64,000 nt of DNA from Methanomicrobia archaeon (GTDB lineage Archaea; Methanobacteriota_B; Thermococci; Methanofastidiosales; NM3), in NCBI GenBank assembly GCA_030603445.1, contig JAUVXU010000007.1, forward strand, positions 1-64,000, written 5' to 3'. Within the stretch, counting starts at the first letter, position 1, and every line of letters begins with the position of its first letter. The notes below the pieces were generated by a model. It was given only the letters and a program-made list of their open reading frames with translations. It ran no database searches and had not been told where the DNA came from. Position numbers and translations under genes: made by a program. Below are positions 1 through 10,958 of the stretch, piece after piece.

Positions 1-402
1 GACTGTGAATCATCCCCCACCCTTACCAACTGCATTTTCACTAATAACAAGGCGACACGAGGTAATGGAGGAGGTATGGTCAATTGGTGGCACACATACC
101 CGACCGCCACGAACTGCACGTTTGATCGCAACTATGCCGAAGAAGATGGCGGAGGTATGTACAATGAAGAATCATCCCCTACTGTCACGAACTGCACGTT
201 CATAAGTAATACTGCAACAAGAGGCGGGGGCATGTACAGTGGAGGTTCCTATCTGGATGTTACCGATTGTGTATTTACCAACAATGATGCAGAGTATGGT
301 GGGGGTATATACAGTTCAGGCTGTTTCTATCCAATCGCCACGAACTGCACGTTCGAAGGAAATGAAGGCGGAGATATATACGACCCTGACTTTGACAGTT
401 AG
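1..402 (+). CDS. Beta-helix repeat surface protein, C-terminal end (5' truncated by window)
   Basis: The frame is open from base 1 to the TAG at 400-402, so only the C-terminal 133 residues are visible. They consist of imperfect repeats of roughly 25-40 residues built around N-C-T-F followed by N-x-A and G-G-G-M-Y, as in the right-handed parallel beta-helix of polymorphic-outer-membrane-protein (Pmp-like) repeats. The coding DNA is itself repetitive: the string cacgaactgcacgtt recurs near 111, 185 and 340. Such proteins are normally exported and sit at the cell surface. No anchor or sorting signal is present at this end; it stops with an acidic tail. Family assignment is good; substrate or partner unknown. 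Confidence 0.75.
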   Translation, partial: DCESSPTLTNCIFTNNKATRGNGGGMVNWWHTYPTATNCTFDRNYAEEDGGGMYNEESSPTVTNCTFISNTATRGGGMYSGGSYLDVTDCVFTNNDAEYGGGIYSSGCFYPIATNCTFEGNEGGDIYDPDFDS

Positions 403-480
403 ATAAAAAACAAGTGCTTTTACATTATTGATATGAAATATTTAGGATAAATTATTTATTTGCTAGGATTAATTTCATTC

Positions 481-1149
481 ATGAATTTTAGTTCACATAG
501 TGGAGAAATAAGTATAATTGCGAATATTATCAGTGAATTAGGGATAATTACAGACCCTATACCTAAAATAGTTGCAATAGGGTTGATTAAGTACTTAACA
601 AAACATGATTTCGAATTTGATAAGGCTGTTGGAGATTCGATATTGGAACTGCAAGATAAATACGAACAGCTAAGGCCTGAAAATTTGAAAAATAATGAGG
701 AGTTTTGGTCGATGTTATTGAAGGCCTCAATGATTGCAGCAACTACGATGAAGAAGGAGAAAATAGAGGCTGCCAGAAATACAGTAATAAACGGACTATT
801 GTTAAATATTGAAGAAAGTAAGCAAGCCCTTTATTTAAGATTTATTGATGAGTTGGTAGTTGATGAATATATAATGTTAAAATTTTTCGACAATCCTTTT
901 TTATATTATCAATCGAAACATAAAGCTAATCCTGAATTTTCTGGTAAGATATCCAGATTAGACTACTTCTTAAAATGTTTCCCTAACTACAGTAAATCAA
1001 AAGATTATGTTATAATATTTTATGATCATTTGATAAATCAAGGATTACTGAAAAAGAAAGATTATAATGTTAGTATTATGAATCTCCACAATTCAAGTTC
1101 TACAAGTATAGGAAAAGAATTCCTCCATATCATTGAAAATCCAAAATAA
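481..1149 (+). CDS. Hypothetical protein, mostly helical, in accessory region
   Basis: A 222-residue protein if the ATG at 481 is used; an in-frame TTG at 460 would add seven residues. There is no convincing Shine-Dalgarno sequence, so the start is uncertain. The centre (about residues 90-150) reads K-K-E-K-I-E-A-A-R-N-T-V then a Leu-rich helix with L-R-F-I-D-E-L and a hydrophobic turn before F-F-D-N-P. From memory this resembles a conserved helical family of unknown function found in mobile and defence neighbourhoods of bacteria, but I cannot confirm it. No signal peptide, membrane segment or enzymatic motif is seen. It sits between the surface-protein remnant and a restriction-modification gene and is very AT-rich. 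Confidence 0.6.
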   Translation: MNFSSHSGEISIIANIISELGIITDPIPKIVAIGLIKYLTKHDFEFDKAVGDSILELQDKYEQLRPENLKNNEEFWSMLLKASMIAATTMKKEKIEAARNTVINGLLLNIEESKQALYLRFIDELVVDEYIMLKFFDNPFLYYQSKHKANPEFSGKISRLDYFLKCFPNYSKSKDYVIIFYDHLINQGLLKKKDYNVSIMNLHNSSSTSIGKEFLHIIENPK

Positions 1150-1189
1150 GTATAATGTTATTTTAACCTTTCGATTATATTGCAACGTC

Positions 1190-1511
1190 AAATACTCTAG
1201 CACCCTAAACGTACTTCTGTTGAAGTCCAGCAGTTCGTTTTTCTGGAGTAACATGATGTCAGGTAGTGATAAAAAGAGAATAGTAACTACACTTTCTTTT
1301 CTCCAGTTTCCTCATGATTGTCTCGTTCACCCCTTAACCACCCCGTCCGCAACGTATTTCCCGTCTATATCCTCCAAGGTGTCCCCTGTGACTATCCCCT
1401 CTAATGTCCTCTACACCAGAATAGTCCTTGAATTCCTCCTGCCCTCCTGAACACATCGAGAATCAGATCATAGTCGGGAAGGTCGAACTTTGCATCCATC
1501 TCCCCTCTCAT
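1190..1511 (-). pseudogene. Decayed reverse-strand gene with several frameshifts
   Basis: The 466-base gap between the flanking genes has no intact gene. On the minus strand, starting at the ATG at 1511, three protein-like stretches follow one another in different frames: M-R-G-E-M-D-A-K-F-D-L-P-D-Y-D-L-I-L-D-V-F-R-R-A, then E-F-K-D-Y-S-G-V-E-D-I-R-G, then I-V-T-G-D-T-L-E-D-I-D-G-K-Y-V-A-D-G. Near 1253-1195 another reads L-L-Q-K-N-E-L-L-D-F-N-R-S-T-F. Composition is more GC-rich than the neighbours. I infer a recently inactivated, possibly foreign gene. The family is not recognised. The plus-strand open frame here is a shadow. Confidence 0.35.
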
Positions 1512-1615
1512 GTTAGGGAACCATATGCGCCTTTGCTTTGTTATAGGGCCGTTAGCAATGAATTATTTTCCTATAGAAATACTATTTAAACTTAAAATAG
1601 TTAAACAATGTTGCA

Positions 1616-3448
1616 ATGTCAAATTTCAATGAAACAATGGAAATGTACAATAAATATGGGGGCAAAGAGCAAATACAATCATTAATCAGCAAGTATCAAG
1701 ATATTGCAAGTAAAGGAAAATTAAATCAATATAACGAAGAAATTACCAAGAAAGATTTCATTCTTCCGATGTTTCGTGCTTTGGGTTGGGATGAGGTGTT
1801 CGCAGAAGAAAAAGTTTCAAGAGGCCGTGTTGACTACGCTTTAAAGATCAATGGAATACCAAAACTATTTGTAAAATCAAAAGCTTTGAAAGTAGATCTA
1901 GACAAGGAGGAGTTTGCTAAACAAGCTATTAATTATGCTTGGCACAAAGGAGCTACGTGGGTGATACTTACTAATTTTAAGGAAATTAAAGTCTACAATG
2001 CTAAATGGAAGGGAACTAATCCTACTCAAAATCTTTTTTTTAGTACGGGGATGGACCAGTATGTGGATGAATCTGATAAAATTTGGATTCTCTCTCGCGA
2101 TAGTATGAAAAAAGGGCTTTTAGATAAAAAAGCCGAAAAACGGAAGAATAAATCAAAGAAGATTCCTATTGACAAACAACTGTTGAAAGATTTGGCACAA
2201 TTTAGGGAGGCGCTATCAAAGAGCATTGTTAGGTACAATCAAGACAAGCAGCTCTTAGAAGAAGATGTAGATGAAGCAGTTCAGCATATCCTTGATAAAC
2301 TGATGTTCATACGCTTACTAGAAGATAGGCAGATATGTCCTTTCATGCTGCAAGAGATGCTATGTGAGGCTAAGAAAAAGACAGTTCATATCAGGCTTGA
2401 TGAACTGTTCAAAAAAATAGATAAGATATACAACAACAAGCTTTCCAGAAAACATCTGCAAGAAGATCTTATCATCGATAATTATACTCTTGAAATGGTA
2501 ATATGCGGCTTGTATAGTTCTTCTGATGGGACAGTCTATGACTTCAGTTTAATCGATGCCGATATATTGGGAAATATGTATGAACAGTATCTAGGCAATA
2601 TCGTCAAAAAGACTGATAAGAGAAAAATACATCGCAAGGAACAAGGGGTATACTACACGCCCACATATCTTGTTGATTATATCATCAAAAATACAATCGG
2701 GGAATTGGTAAAGCAAAAGAAGTTTGACATTGATAAGATCAAAATACTTGACCCTGCATGTGGTTCGGGTTCTTTTCTTATGAAAGCGTATGATTACCTT
2801 TTAGCCCTGCACAGTGAGAAAAAAGGAATGGCAGAACAGACAAAGCTTGATATTACTACTAACATGGAACTACCCTATGAAAAAAAAGTTGGCATTCTAA
2901 AAAACAGCATTTTCGGTGTTGATATTGATCCAAAGGCTGTTGAGATAGCACAGTTCAACTTACTTCTAAAGGCTGCAGAAAAGAAGCATCAGCTTCCTAC
3001 TTTACAAGATAATATCAAATTAGGAAATAGCCTTGTTGACGATCCTAATTATGAAGGCAGCCGAGCTTTCAACTGGGAAAAGGAGTTCAAAGACATTTTT
3101 TCAACTGGCGGATTTGATGTGATAATTAGTAATCCTCCCTGGGGGGCGGATATTGATAGTATATCAGGGTATTTAAAAGAAAATTATCCTAATTCAACTA
3201 AAGCCCGTTTAGATATATACAAATGTTTTATAGAAAGAAGTTTAGGATTATTAAAAGAAAACGGGCTATTAGGATTTATAGTGCCCAGCACCATCTTATT
3301 CCAGTCAACATATAAAGATATTAGGCAGTTAATAAAGGAATATTCTATTATATATATCATTAATCTGGGTGAAAAAGTCTTTAAAGAGGTTGAAACGCCT
3401 TCATGTATCATAATTATAAAAAGCAAACAAATAAAAAAAATAAAGTAA
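1616..3448 (+). CDS. Type IIG-like restriction-modification enzyme, N-terminal part (nuclease-like plus N6-adenine methylase)
   Basis: 610 residues. Residues 1-150 match the HsdR_N/PD-(D/E)xK nuclease domain common at the front of Type IIG enzymes: R-V-D-Y-A-L with Asp73, then F-V-K-S-K-A at 85-90, where the usual catalytic E-x-K reads K-x-K (Glu replaced by Lys87). The methylase follows, with G-V-Y-Y-T-P near 345, SAM motif I D-P-A-C-G-S-G-S-F at 379-387 and catalytic N-P-P-W at 506-509, the signature of N6-adenine methyltransferases. The frame ends at TAA 3446-3448, just after an A8 run at 3433-3440. The specificity domain continues in the -1 frame in the next entry. A restored protein would be about 905 residues, normal for the family. 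Confidence 0.85.
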   Translation: MSNFNETMEMYNKYGGKEQIQSLISKYQDIASKGKLNQYNEEITKKDFILPMFRALGWDEVFAEEKVSRGRVDYALKINGIPKLFVKSKALKVDLDKEEFAKQAINYAWHKGATWVILTNFKEIKVYNAKWKGTNPTQNLFFSTGMDQYVDESDKIWILSRDSMKKGLLDKKAEKRKNKSKKIPIDKQLLKDLAQFREALSKSIVRYNQDKQLLEEDVDEAVQHILDKLMFIRLLEDRQICPFMLQEMLCEAKKKTVHIRLDELFKKIDKIYNNKLSRKHLQEDLIIDNYTLEMVICGLYSSSDGTVYDFSLIDADILGNMYEQYLGNIVKKTDKRKIHRKEQGVYYTPTYLVDYIIKNTIGELVKQKKFDIDKIKILDPACGSGSFLMKAYDYLLALHSEKKGMAEQTKLDITTNMELPYEKKVGILKNSIFGVDIDPKAVEIAQFNLLLKAAEKKHQLPTLQDNIKLGNSLVDDPNYEGSRAFNWEKEFKDIFSTGGFDVIISNPPWGADIDSISGYLKENYPNSTKARLDIYKCFIERSLGLLKENGLLGFIVPSTILFQSTYKDIRQLIKEYSIIYIINLGEKVFKEVETPSCIIIIKSKQIKKIK

Positions 3449-4335
3449 AAATAATGGACGTTTCTTATTCAAAAGATAATTTTTATAAAAAAAATAAGTT
3501 ATTATTCCCGAAGTATACGTTTTTTCCTCAAAAAATATATGAAAATACTATAGAGAATGTCTTTGTAACATTTTACAGGGAGCTAAAAAAAGATGAGGTG
3601 CCCCTTGAAGATGTTCTTTTATGCAAGGATACAGGCATCAACTATTCTTGCAAAGGGGTGGGGATGAAAAATAAGGGAAAAAGCAATTTATCAAAAAGGA
3701 TAATCTACTCTGGTAAACATCTTAATAAAAACGATCATGAATTTTTAAAAGGAATAGATATTAACAAGTATGTTGTGAACTATCATCCGGACAGGTATCT
3801 AAGAAATAATTATAATAGTTTGCTAAAGAAAAACGAGTTTGTTGGATATGATATTGTTACTTTTAATACGTGTCCAAAAATATTATGGCGCCAGACGGCC
3901 GATAGGCCCATAGCCGCTATTGATTATCAGGGAGTATGGTATGGGCGCAGCATTCATGCAGGAACATTAAAAGATGAAAGATTTGATCGTAGGTATATAG
4001 CCGCCCTGCTTAATTCAAATTATCTGGCCTATATTTACTCACAAATCTCAAAAGAGAAAGGAAGGATTTTCGCACAAGTTAAATTAAATAAGATAAAAAA
4101 ACTGCCTATAAAAATAGCAGGGCCAAAAGAACAAGAGATATTATCTGCTAGTGTGGAAATGATAGAAAAATATAAGACAAAACTACTGTCGCATCAAGGA
4201 AATAATAGTGACGAAAAGAAAATACTAGAAAATAAAATTAGGGATATTGAGACAAATATCAATAAGCATGTATATAGGATATACGAAGTACCAGAAAACG
4301 AAAAAAATATGATAGAAGAGATATATGGAAATTAA
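3403..4335 (+). CDS. Type IIG-like restriction-modification enzyme, C-terminal target-recognition part (-1 frame)
   Basis: This frame carries the TaqI-like specificity domain belonging to the preceding methylase: a segment with D-T-G-I-N-Y-S-C-K-G-V-G, then F-L-K-G-I-D-I-N-K-Y, R-Q-T-A-D-R-P-I-A-A-I-D and Y-I-A-A-L-L-N-S-N-Y near the end, all typical of DNA-recognition regions of Eco57I-class enzymes. The homologous reading enters this frame at about 3440, within the A8 tract, so the ATG at 3403 is probably not a natural start; residues before K-V-K-I-M-D-V are shadow translation. One extra A, or ribosomal -1 slippage on A-AAA-AAA, would join both parts. It is either a frameshift mutation, a sequencing error, or a phase-variable or programmed shift. 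Confidence 0.75.
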   Translation: MYHNYKKQTNKKNKVKIMDVSYSKDNFYKKNKLLFPKYTFFPQKIYENTIENVFVTFYRELKKDEVPLEDVLLCKDTGINYSCKGVGMKNKGKSNLSKRIIYSGKHLNKNDHEFLKGIDINKYVVNYHPDRYLRNNYNSLLKKNEFVGYDIVTFNTCPKILWRQTADRPIAAIDYQGVWYGRSIHAGTLKDERFDRRYIAALLNSNYLAYIYSQISKEKGRIFAQVKLNKIKKLPIKIAGPKEQEILSASVEMIEKYKTKLLSHQGNNSDEKKILENKIRDIETNINKHVYRIYEVPENEKNMIEEIYGN

Positions 4336-4442
4336 AAATCCACGTAAACCCTTGTTTCTTAGTTGTGAGTACTAAAATTTATTAAATTACAACTTGAACA
4401 TGGTCTCTGTTTATCATTAGTTTTCATGAAGCTTACCACAAC

Positions 4443-4456
4443 TATTAAAATATATC
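4443..4456 (+). promoter_or_regulatory. TATA-type promoter of the YprB-like gene
   Basis: The AT-only string tattaaaatatatc ends 16 bases before the ATG at 4473. There is no Shine-Dalgarno sequence, which fits a leaderless archaeal transcript starting at or next to the ATG. Confidence 0.45.
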
Positions 4457-4472
4457 ATACAAATGTTAACCG

Positions 4473-5228
4473 ATGATAGAGAGTAGTTTTATCCTGCTTG
4501 ATGGCGTGGGAAATACACTTGAACGCAGGCTTTGGGCAGATGATATAACATCGTGGGAGAAGTTCATATCGTCCTCTTCACTTCCGAGAATTTCTGATAA
4601 AAGAAAATATGCCCATGACAATATGTTGCGTAAGGCAATAGCTAATCTGTCCTGTAGAAATGATGCCTTTTTTGCTTATCACATGCCCTCTAACGAACAT
4701 TGGCGCTTGTATGACAAGTTCAAGGATAGTGTGGCATATCTCGATATAGAGACTACTGGGCATTATGCAGGAAACATCACTACTATGGTCGGAATATATG
4801 ATGGGAACGAGTTTACTACACTAATTAAGGGCGAGAATCTGTCAAAAGAATCCATCCAAAAAGCACTTGATGGAAAGAAGATGCTTGTGACGTTTTTTGG
4901 CAGAGGTTTTGATGTTCCTGTCCTTAAGAGAGAGTTTGGAATCACACCCCCTGCACTTCATGTTGATTTGTGCTTTGCCGGCAAGCGGTTAGGTTATAGG
5001 GGGGGACTTAAAAAAATAGAGATAGAATTGGGAATTGCAAGATCCGATGAAACGTGTGGCCTTAGCGGTGCTGATGCTGTGCATCTCTGGAATGCATATG
5101 TTACGCGTGGGAACGATGCGGCTTTAGATACTCTTGTCAAGTATAATAAGGAAGATGTCATAAATCTTGAAACTCTAGCAAACATTATATACCCTGCTCT
5201 TACAAAGCATACGATGGAACTGTTTTAG
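4473..5228 (+). CDS. YprB-like RNase H-fold 3'-5' exonuclease
   Basis: 251 residues. A DEDD-type exonuclease core is visible: Y-L-D-I-E-T-T-G supplies Asp91 and Glu93, F-G-R-G-F-D-V-P supplies Asp147, and Y-N-K-E-D gives Tyr224 and Asp228, i.e. a DEDDy arrangement. This is the COG3359 (YprB) family of predicted nucleases, whose substrate is unclear. The first 80 residues form the short N-terminal extension usual for the family, with no helicase part. It stands alone with its own TATA box; the following gene starts 112 bases downstream behind its own ribosome-binding site. Fold and metal-dependent nuclease chemistry are well supported; physiological role is not. Confidence 0.85.
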   Translation: MIESSFILLDGVGNTLERRLWADDITSWEKFISSSSLPRISDKRKYAHDNMLRKAIANLSCRNDAFFAYHMPSNEHWRLYDKFKDSVAYLDIETTGHYAGNITTMVGIYDGNEFTTLIKGENLSKESIQKALDGKKMLVTFFGRGFDVPVLKREFGITPPALHVDLCFAGKRLGYRGGLKKIEIELGIARSDETCGLSGADAVHLWNAYVTRGNDAALDTLVKYNKEDVINLETLANIIYPALTKHTMELF

Positions 5229-5340
5229 GAAACCTTAAACTAAAGTTTCATTTCCACATATATGCACTATGTTTGTTAGTTAATTATTTAAATTATCATA
5301 AGATATATGTGATTGTTACAACTATTACATTGGTGGGTTA

Positions 5341-7754
<2,414 letters not shown>

Positions 7755-7927
7755 TCACCACTAAGAAGTATGTCATTATCATAGTATTGTTCTTTAAAAA
7801 GGTTGCTCTGTTTACAAGGGATAAATTTATCTAAATAGGCGATTATTTTTCTCTAAAAAATCACACTTCACTAAGTATATTGAAATATTGAATAGATAGT
7901 TTGCATTCCAAAAAAAGAGCATATGTT

Positions 7928-9232
7928 TTATTCATTCCATATATGTTCTCTTTTGTCGATGATGCGCTTGGCTTTATGCGTTGCTCTAGGCAGAGTATCT
8001 TCGCTATAAACAACTACACGAGGAGCAACCCCGAGTGCAGCTTTTATTTCTGTTTGTATGCGAAGCTCCAAATTAAGGAGATTTCCCTTAAAATTTTTCA
8101 CATGTTCTGTTTCAATGGTAAGAGCATCAAGGTGATTTTCGCGCGTAACAATAAGTCTATATTCTCCTGTTAGGTCTTTATTTGCGCGTACAATAGCCTC
8201 AATTGCGGATGGCATGACGTTTACTCCTTTTATTATAAGCATGTCATCAACTCGTCCATGTACACCTATTAGGCGTTTATGCGTCCTTCCACATGCACAT
8301 TTATCTAGTTCGTATGTAACAATGTCGCCTGTTCTAAAACGAATTAATGGGCGAGCCATTTTTTTTAAGGTGGTAATGTACATTTCCCCTCTTTCCCCTT
8401 CTGCTACATGTTCTCCAGTTTCACGATCTATAACCTCGACAAGAATGTGGTCTTCAGCTACGTGGAGCCCTGCTTGTTCGGTGCATTCCCCTGCACATGC
8501 TCCGAAGATGTCAGAAATGCCATAATAATCGTAGACTTTTGCATCCCACAGTTCTTCTATGCGGCGGCGCGTGTTATCAATAGATCCCCCTGGTTCCCCT
8601 GCAACAAATAGTTTCTTGATGGATGAAGAGGTAGGTTCAAAGCCCATTTTTGCTGCCGTTTCACCAAGGTACCATGCATAGGACGGTGTTGTCCATATTA
8701 CGGTAGGTTTGTATTGATCGATGATTTTTATAAGCCTCTCTGATGCAATAGTCCCGGCGTGTATTGATAGGGCGCCTACGCGTTGTGCCCCCAGCACACA
8801 AGGGCCACCAACAAAAAGTGAAAAATTAAGCGCATGACAATACCTGTCATTTTTCCTGAGGCCCGAAGAATAAAAAAGTCTTGCTTCATAGTCAATCCAT
8901 TCATCAAAGTCTTGTGCAGTGAATGGCGATGCTGTAGGGTTTCCTGTGGAACCCGATGACGATGAAATGTAGACTATATCGTCCTCTGGCACACAGATCA
9001 TTTTCCCAAGTGGAGGAAAACTTTCTTGGTCCAATCGGATATCCTCTTTTGACATAGTTGGAAGTTTTTCAATATCTTTTATAGAATGCAGGTCTTCACA
9101 TGCATCTGGAATCCTATTGGCGTAATAGGTGCTTCTATTTATTGCATGCTTCAATGTATATTTAAGTAGTTTTAACTGCAGTTTTTCTAGTTCTTCTCGT
9201 TTAAGAGTTTCAACAGAATCCCAACATGGCAC
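7928..9232 (-). CDS. Phenylacetate-CoA ligase (PaaK)-family AMP-forming ligase
   Basis: 434 residues, the usual PaaK length. The adenylation core has the P-loop-like S-S-S-S-G-S-T-G-N-P-T at about residue 95, Y-Y-G-I-S-D in the middle, and the hinge motif R-F-R-T-G-D-I-V-T-Y, followed by C-x-C-G-R-T-H and G-R-V-D-D-M-L-I-I-K-G-V-N-V, the PaaK-specific C-terminal entry. The enzyme activates an aryl acetate or related carboxylate to its CoA thioester with ATP. In anaerobic archaea these ligases often serve aromatic amino-acid fermentation with indolepyruvate oxidoreductases, none of which is here. It starts with GTG behind ggatgtga. The exact substrate cannot be read from sequence. Confidence 0.88.
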   Translation of the reverse strand: MPCWDSVETLKREELEKLQLKLLKYTLKHAINRSTYYANRIPDACEDLHSIKDIEKLPTMSKEDIRLDQESFPPLGKMICVPEDDIVYISSSSGSTGNPTASPFTAQDFDEWIDYEARLFYSSGLRKNDRYCHALNFSLFVGGPCVLGAQRVGALSIHAGTIASERLIKIIDQYKPTVIWTTPSYAWYLGETAAKMGFEPTSSSIKKLFVAGEPGGSIDNTRRRIEELWDAKVYDYYGISDIFGACAGECTEQAGLHVAEDHILVEVIDRETGEHVAEGERGEMYITTLKKMARPLIRFRTGDIVTYELDKCACGRTHKRLIGVHGRVDDMLIIKGVNVMPSAIEAIVRANKDLTGEYRLIVTRENHLDALTIETEHVKNFKGNLLNLELRIQTEIKAALGVAPRVVVYSEDTLPRATHKAKRIIDKREHIWNE

Positions 9233-9321
9233 TTTTTCACATCCGTAATATTAGGTCAAAGGCAAGAATTTTATTAATATATTTTATTGAGAGAAATATT
9301 CCTATTATACTTATCTTAACC

Positions 9322-9335
9322 ACTAAATATATTTA
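9322..9335 (+). promoter_or_regulatory. TATA-type promoter of nth
   Basis: The string ctaaatatatttac lies about 21-34 bases before the ATG of the endonuclease III gene, and no ribosome-binding site intervenes. This is the expected layout for a leaderless transcript. Confidence 0.45.
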
Positions 9336-9355
9336 CGTGTTGATATACTAATGTC

Positions 9356-10042
9356 ATGAAGGGTGTTGTTTCTCAACTTCAATTAATACGTGAGATGGTA
9401 TATAGAGATGATGTGCAGCTTGGAGATCCATTCAAGGTATTGATAAAGACCATTTTATCTCACAGAACTCGTGATGAGAACACGGACAAGGCGGCAGACA
9501 GGCTTTTTGCAAAGTATCCTACTGCCATGATACTGAAATCTGCACCTTTAGAAGAAGTCGAGGAGCTTATACGCTCCACAGGTTTTTACAATGTCAAGGC
9601 AGCCAGGATAATAGAAGTTTCCCGCATCATAGATGAGGATTTAGGAGGTAAAGTTCCAAGGTCAAAGGAAGAATTGATGCGTTTACCAGGAGTAGGCCCA
9701 AAAACCGCTAACTGTGTTCTTGTTTTCGCATATGGTTTAAATGCAATCCCTGTAGATACCCATGTACATCGTATTTCTAATAGAATTGGATGGGTCAACA
9801 CAAAAACACCTGAAGAAACTGAAGTGGCACTTGAGAAAATCGTGCCGAGGAACAACTGGCGTATAATAAACGAGCTGTTGGTGCCATTCGGGAAGAGCAT
9901 ATGTCGCCCTATAAAACCCAAGTGTGATTTATGCATGATTGAACGTTCGTGCAGGCATAATCAATATGTACTTCACAAAAAAAGGAAATCTAGTAAGACA
10001 AATGACATATCAAAAACCAATAGGCTTAAAAATTACGAATGA
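9356..10042 (+). CDS. nth: Endonuclease III-type DNA glycosylase/AP lyase
   Basis: 228 residues. The helix-hairpin-helix motif L-P-G-V-G-P-K-T-A (110-118) carries catalytic Lys116, and I-P-V-D-T-H-V gives catalytic Asp134, so it should be bifunctional: it removes oxidised pyrimidines and nicks the abasic strand. The C-terminal [4Fe-4S] loop is complete (Cys183, Cys190, Cys193, Cys199; spacing 6-2-5). About 28 further lysine-rich residues extend past the cluster. It is followed after ten bases by an unknown small gene, probably on the same transcript. Confidence 0.95.
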   Translation: MKGVVSQLQLIREMVYRDDVQLGDPFKVLIKTILSHRTRDENTDKAADRLFAKYPTAMILKSAPLEEVEELIRSTGFYNVKAARIIEVSRIIDEDLGGKVPRSKEELMRLPGVGPKTANCVLVFAYGLNAIPVDTHVHRISNRIGWVNTKTPEETEVALEKIVPRNNWRIINELLVPFGKSICRPIKPKCDLCMIERSCRHNQYVLHKKRKSSKTNDISKTNRLKNYE

Positions 10043-10051
10043 AATGTTGTA

Positions 10052-10366
10052 ATGGTGAGGCATGTGAGCGATTTAGAATTGAAAAAAGCTAGGAAGACGG
10101 ACAGGATAGTCATTTACAATAAAAAAGGTGCAATCGATGAGACTGCATGTCTGTTCTGTGGTAAGGTAAAGAGTGACGGAGTCTCAAAGATGGCTATAGA
10201 TTATGGCGCAGGCGTCTTGTTTGCTAGGGTCTGTCAAGAAGACCGCAATAAGACCGTGGGGGAGTTTATTGCTGAGGCAGTATATGCTGCATCCGAAGTA
10301 GAGCTAGATCCTGATTCAAATATGCAAATAGACCTAGTGCTTCGTCAACTTAAGGAAGAAGAATAA
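10052..10366 (+). CDS. Small hypothetical protein with a CxxC pair
   Basis: 104 residues, starting ten bases after nth and so probably co-transcribed. A basic N-terminus leads to C-L-F-C-G-K near residue 30, which could be half of a metal site, and one more cysteine near residue 59. The C-terminal half is acidic and helical with E-F-I-A-E-A-V-Y-A-A. I do not recognise the family. Codon use resembles the neighbouring genes, which supports a real gene. No membrane segment or signal. Confidence 0.65.
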   Translation: MVRHVSDLELKKARKTDRIVIYNKKGAIDETACLFCGKVKSDGVSKMAIDYGAGVLFARVCQEDRNKTVGEFIAEAVYAASEVELDPDSNMQIDLVLRQLKEEE

Positions 10367-10398
10367 AATAATCTAAAATTTTTCTTTATTTTGTAATT

Positions 10399-10950
10399 TT
10401 AATACATTTCAGGCGATATCCTTGGAATCATTGCCATAAGCACGGATTGCATACTGAATTCTTTGCGATTTATAATTCCTTTTGAGAGCATACCAATAGC
10501 GCCATTTTCATGTTTTATATTTTTATTTCCACTAATGGATGCGAAAATATCACCTATTTCTTTTCCCAATTCGACTTCCTCAATGACTGAGGGGGGATAT
10601 GCAAATCCGCCACTATGTCCTATTGTTATTCGTCCATCCCTATCACTAATAACACAAAACTGCAAATCCAAATGTGTCGCTGCTATTTTGTATATTCCTG
10701 CTTCTAACCCGATACCATAATCAACATCATGGTATTTCATGACTGCATCTGCCCTATTGAAGGCCCCATGATAAATCTCTTCTAACCCGATTGGTTGGTG
10801 TGGCACTCCAGAATCAACCGTATACCCCTTTACACGGTAATTTGTGTCTTTTTTCAAGCTTCTTGTTACTAATCGGATTGTATCATCTACTGCCGCTATT
10901 TTAATTGGATTAGAAGAACCCACTCCAAAATGTACAATATGCTTCTTCAT
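10399..10950 (-). CDS. Inosine/xanthosine triphosphatase (YjjX/NTPase family)
   Basis: 183 residues. The N-terminus reads V-G-V-G-S-S-N-P-I-K-I-A-A-V, the phosphate-binding strand-turn of this family; further on come D-S-G-V-P-H-Q-P-I-G, E-I-Y-H-G-A-F-N-R-A, D-Y-G-I-G-L-E-A-G-I and G-H-S-G-G-F-A-Y-P-P. These proteins hydrolyse ITP/XTP or damaged nucleotides to keep them out of nucleic acids. Length is typical. It lies eight bases behind the TPR gene on the same strand, so the two likely share a transcript. Confidence 0.9.
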   Translation of the reverse strand: MKKHIVHFGVGSSNPIKIAAVDDTIRLVTRSLKKDTNYRVKGYTVDSGVPHQPIGLEEIYHGAFNRADAVMKYHDVDYGIGLEAGIYKIAATHLDLQFCVISDRDGRITIGHSGGFAYPPSVIEEVELGKEIGDIFASISGNKNIKHENGAIGMLSKGIINRKEFSMQSVLMAMIPRISPEMY

Positions 10951-10958
10951 ATATTTCC

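Noticed and set aside
1133-1450. Plus-strand open frame of 105 codons in the gap before the methylase
   Set aside because: No ribosome-binding site, low-complexity S/T/P-rich translation, and the minus strand shows better protein-like stretches; it is a shadow of the decayed gene.
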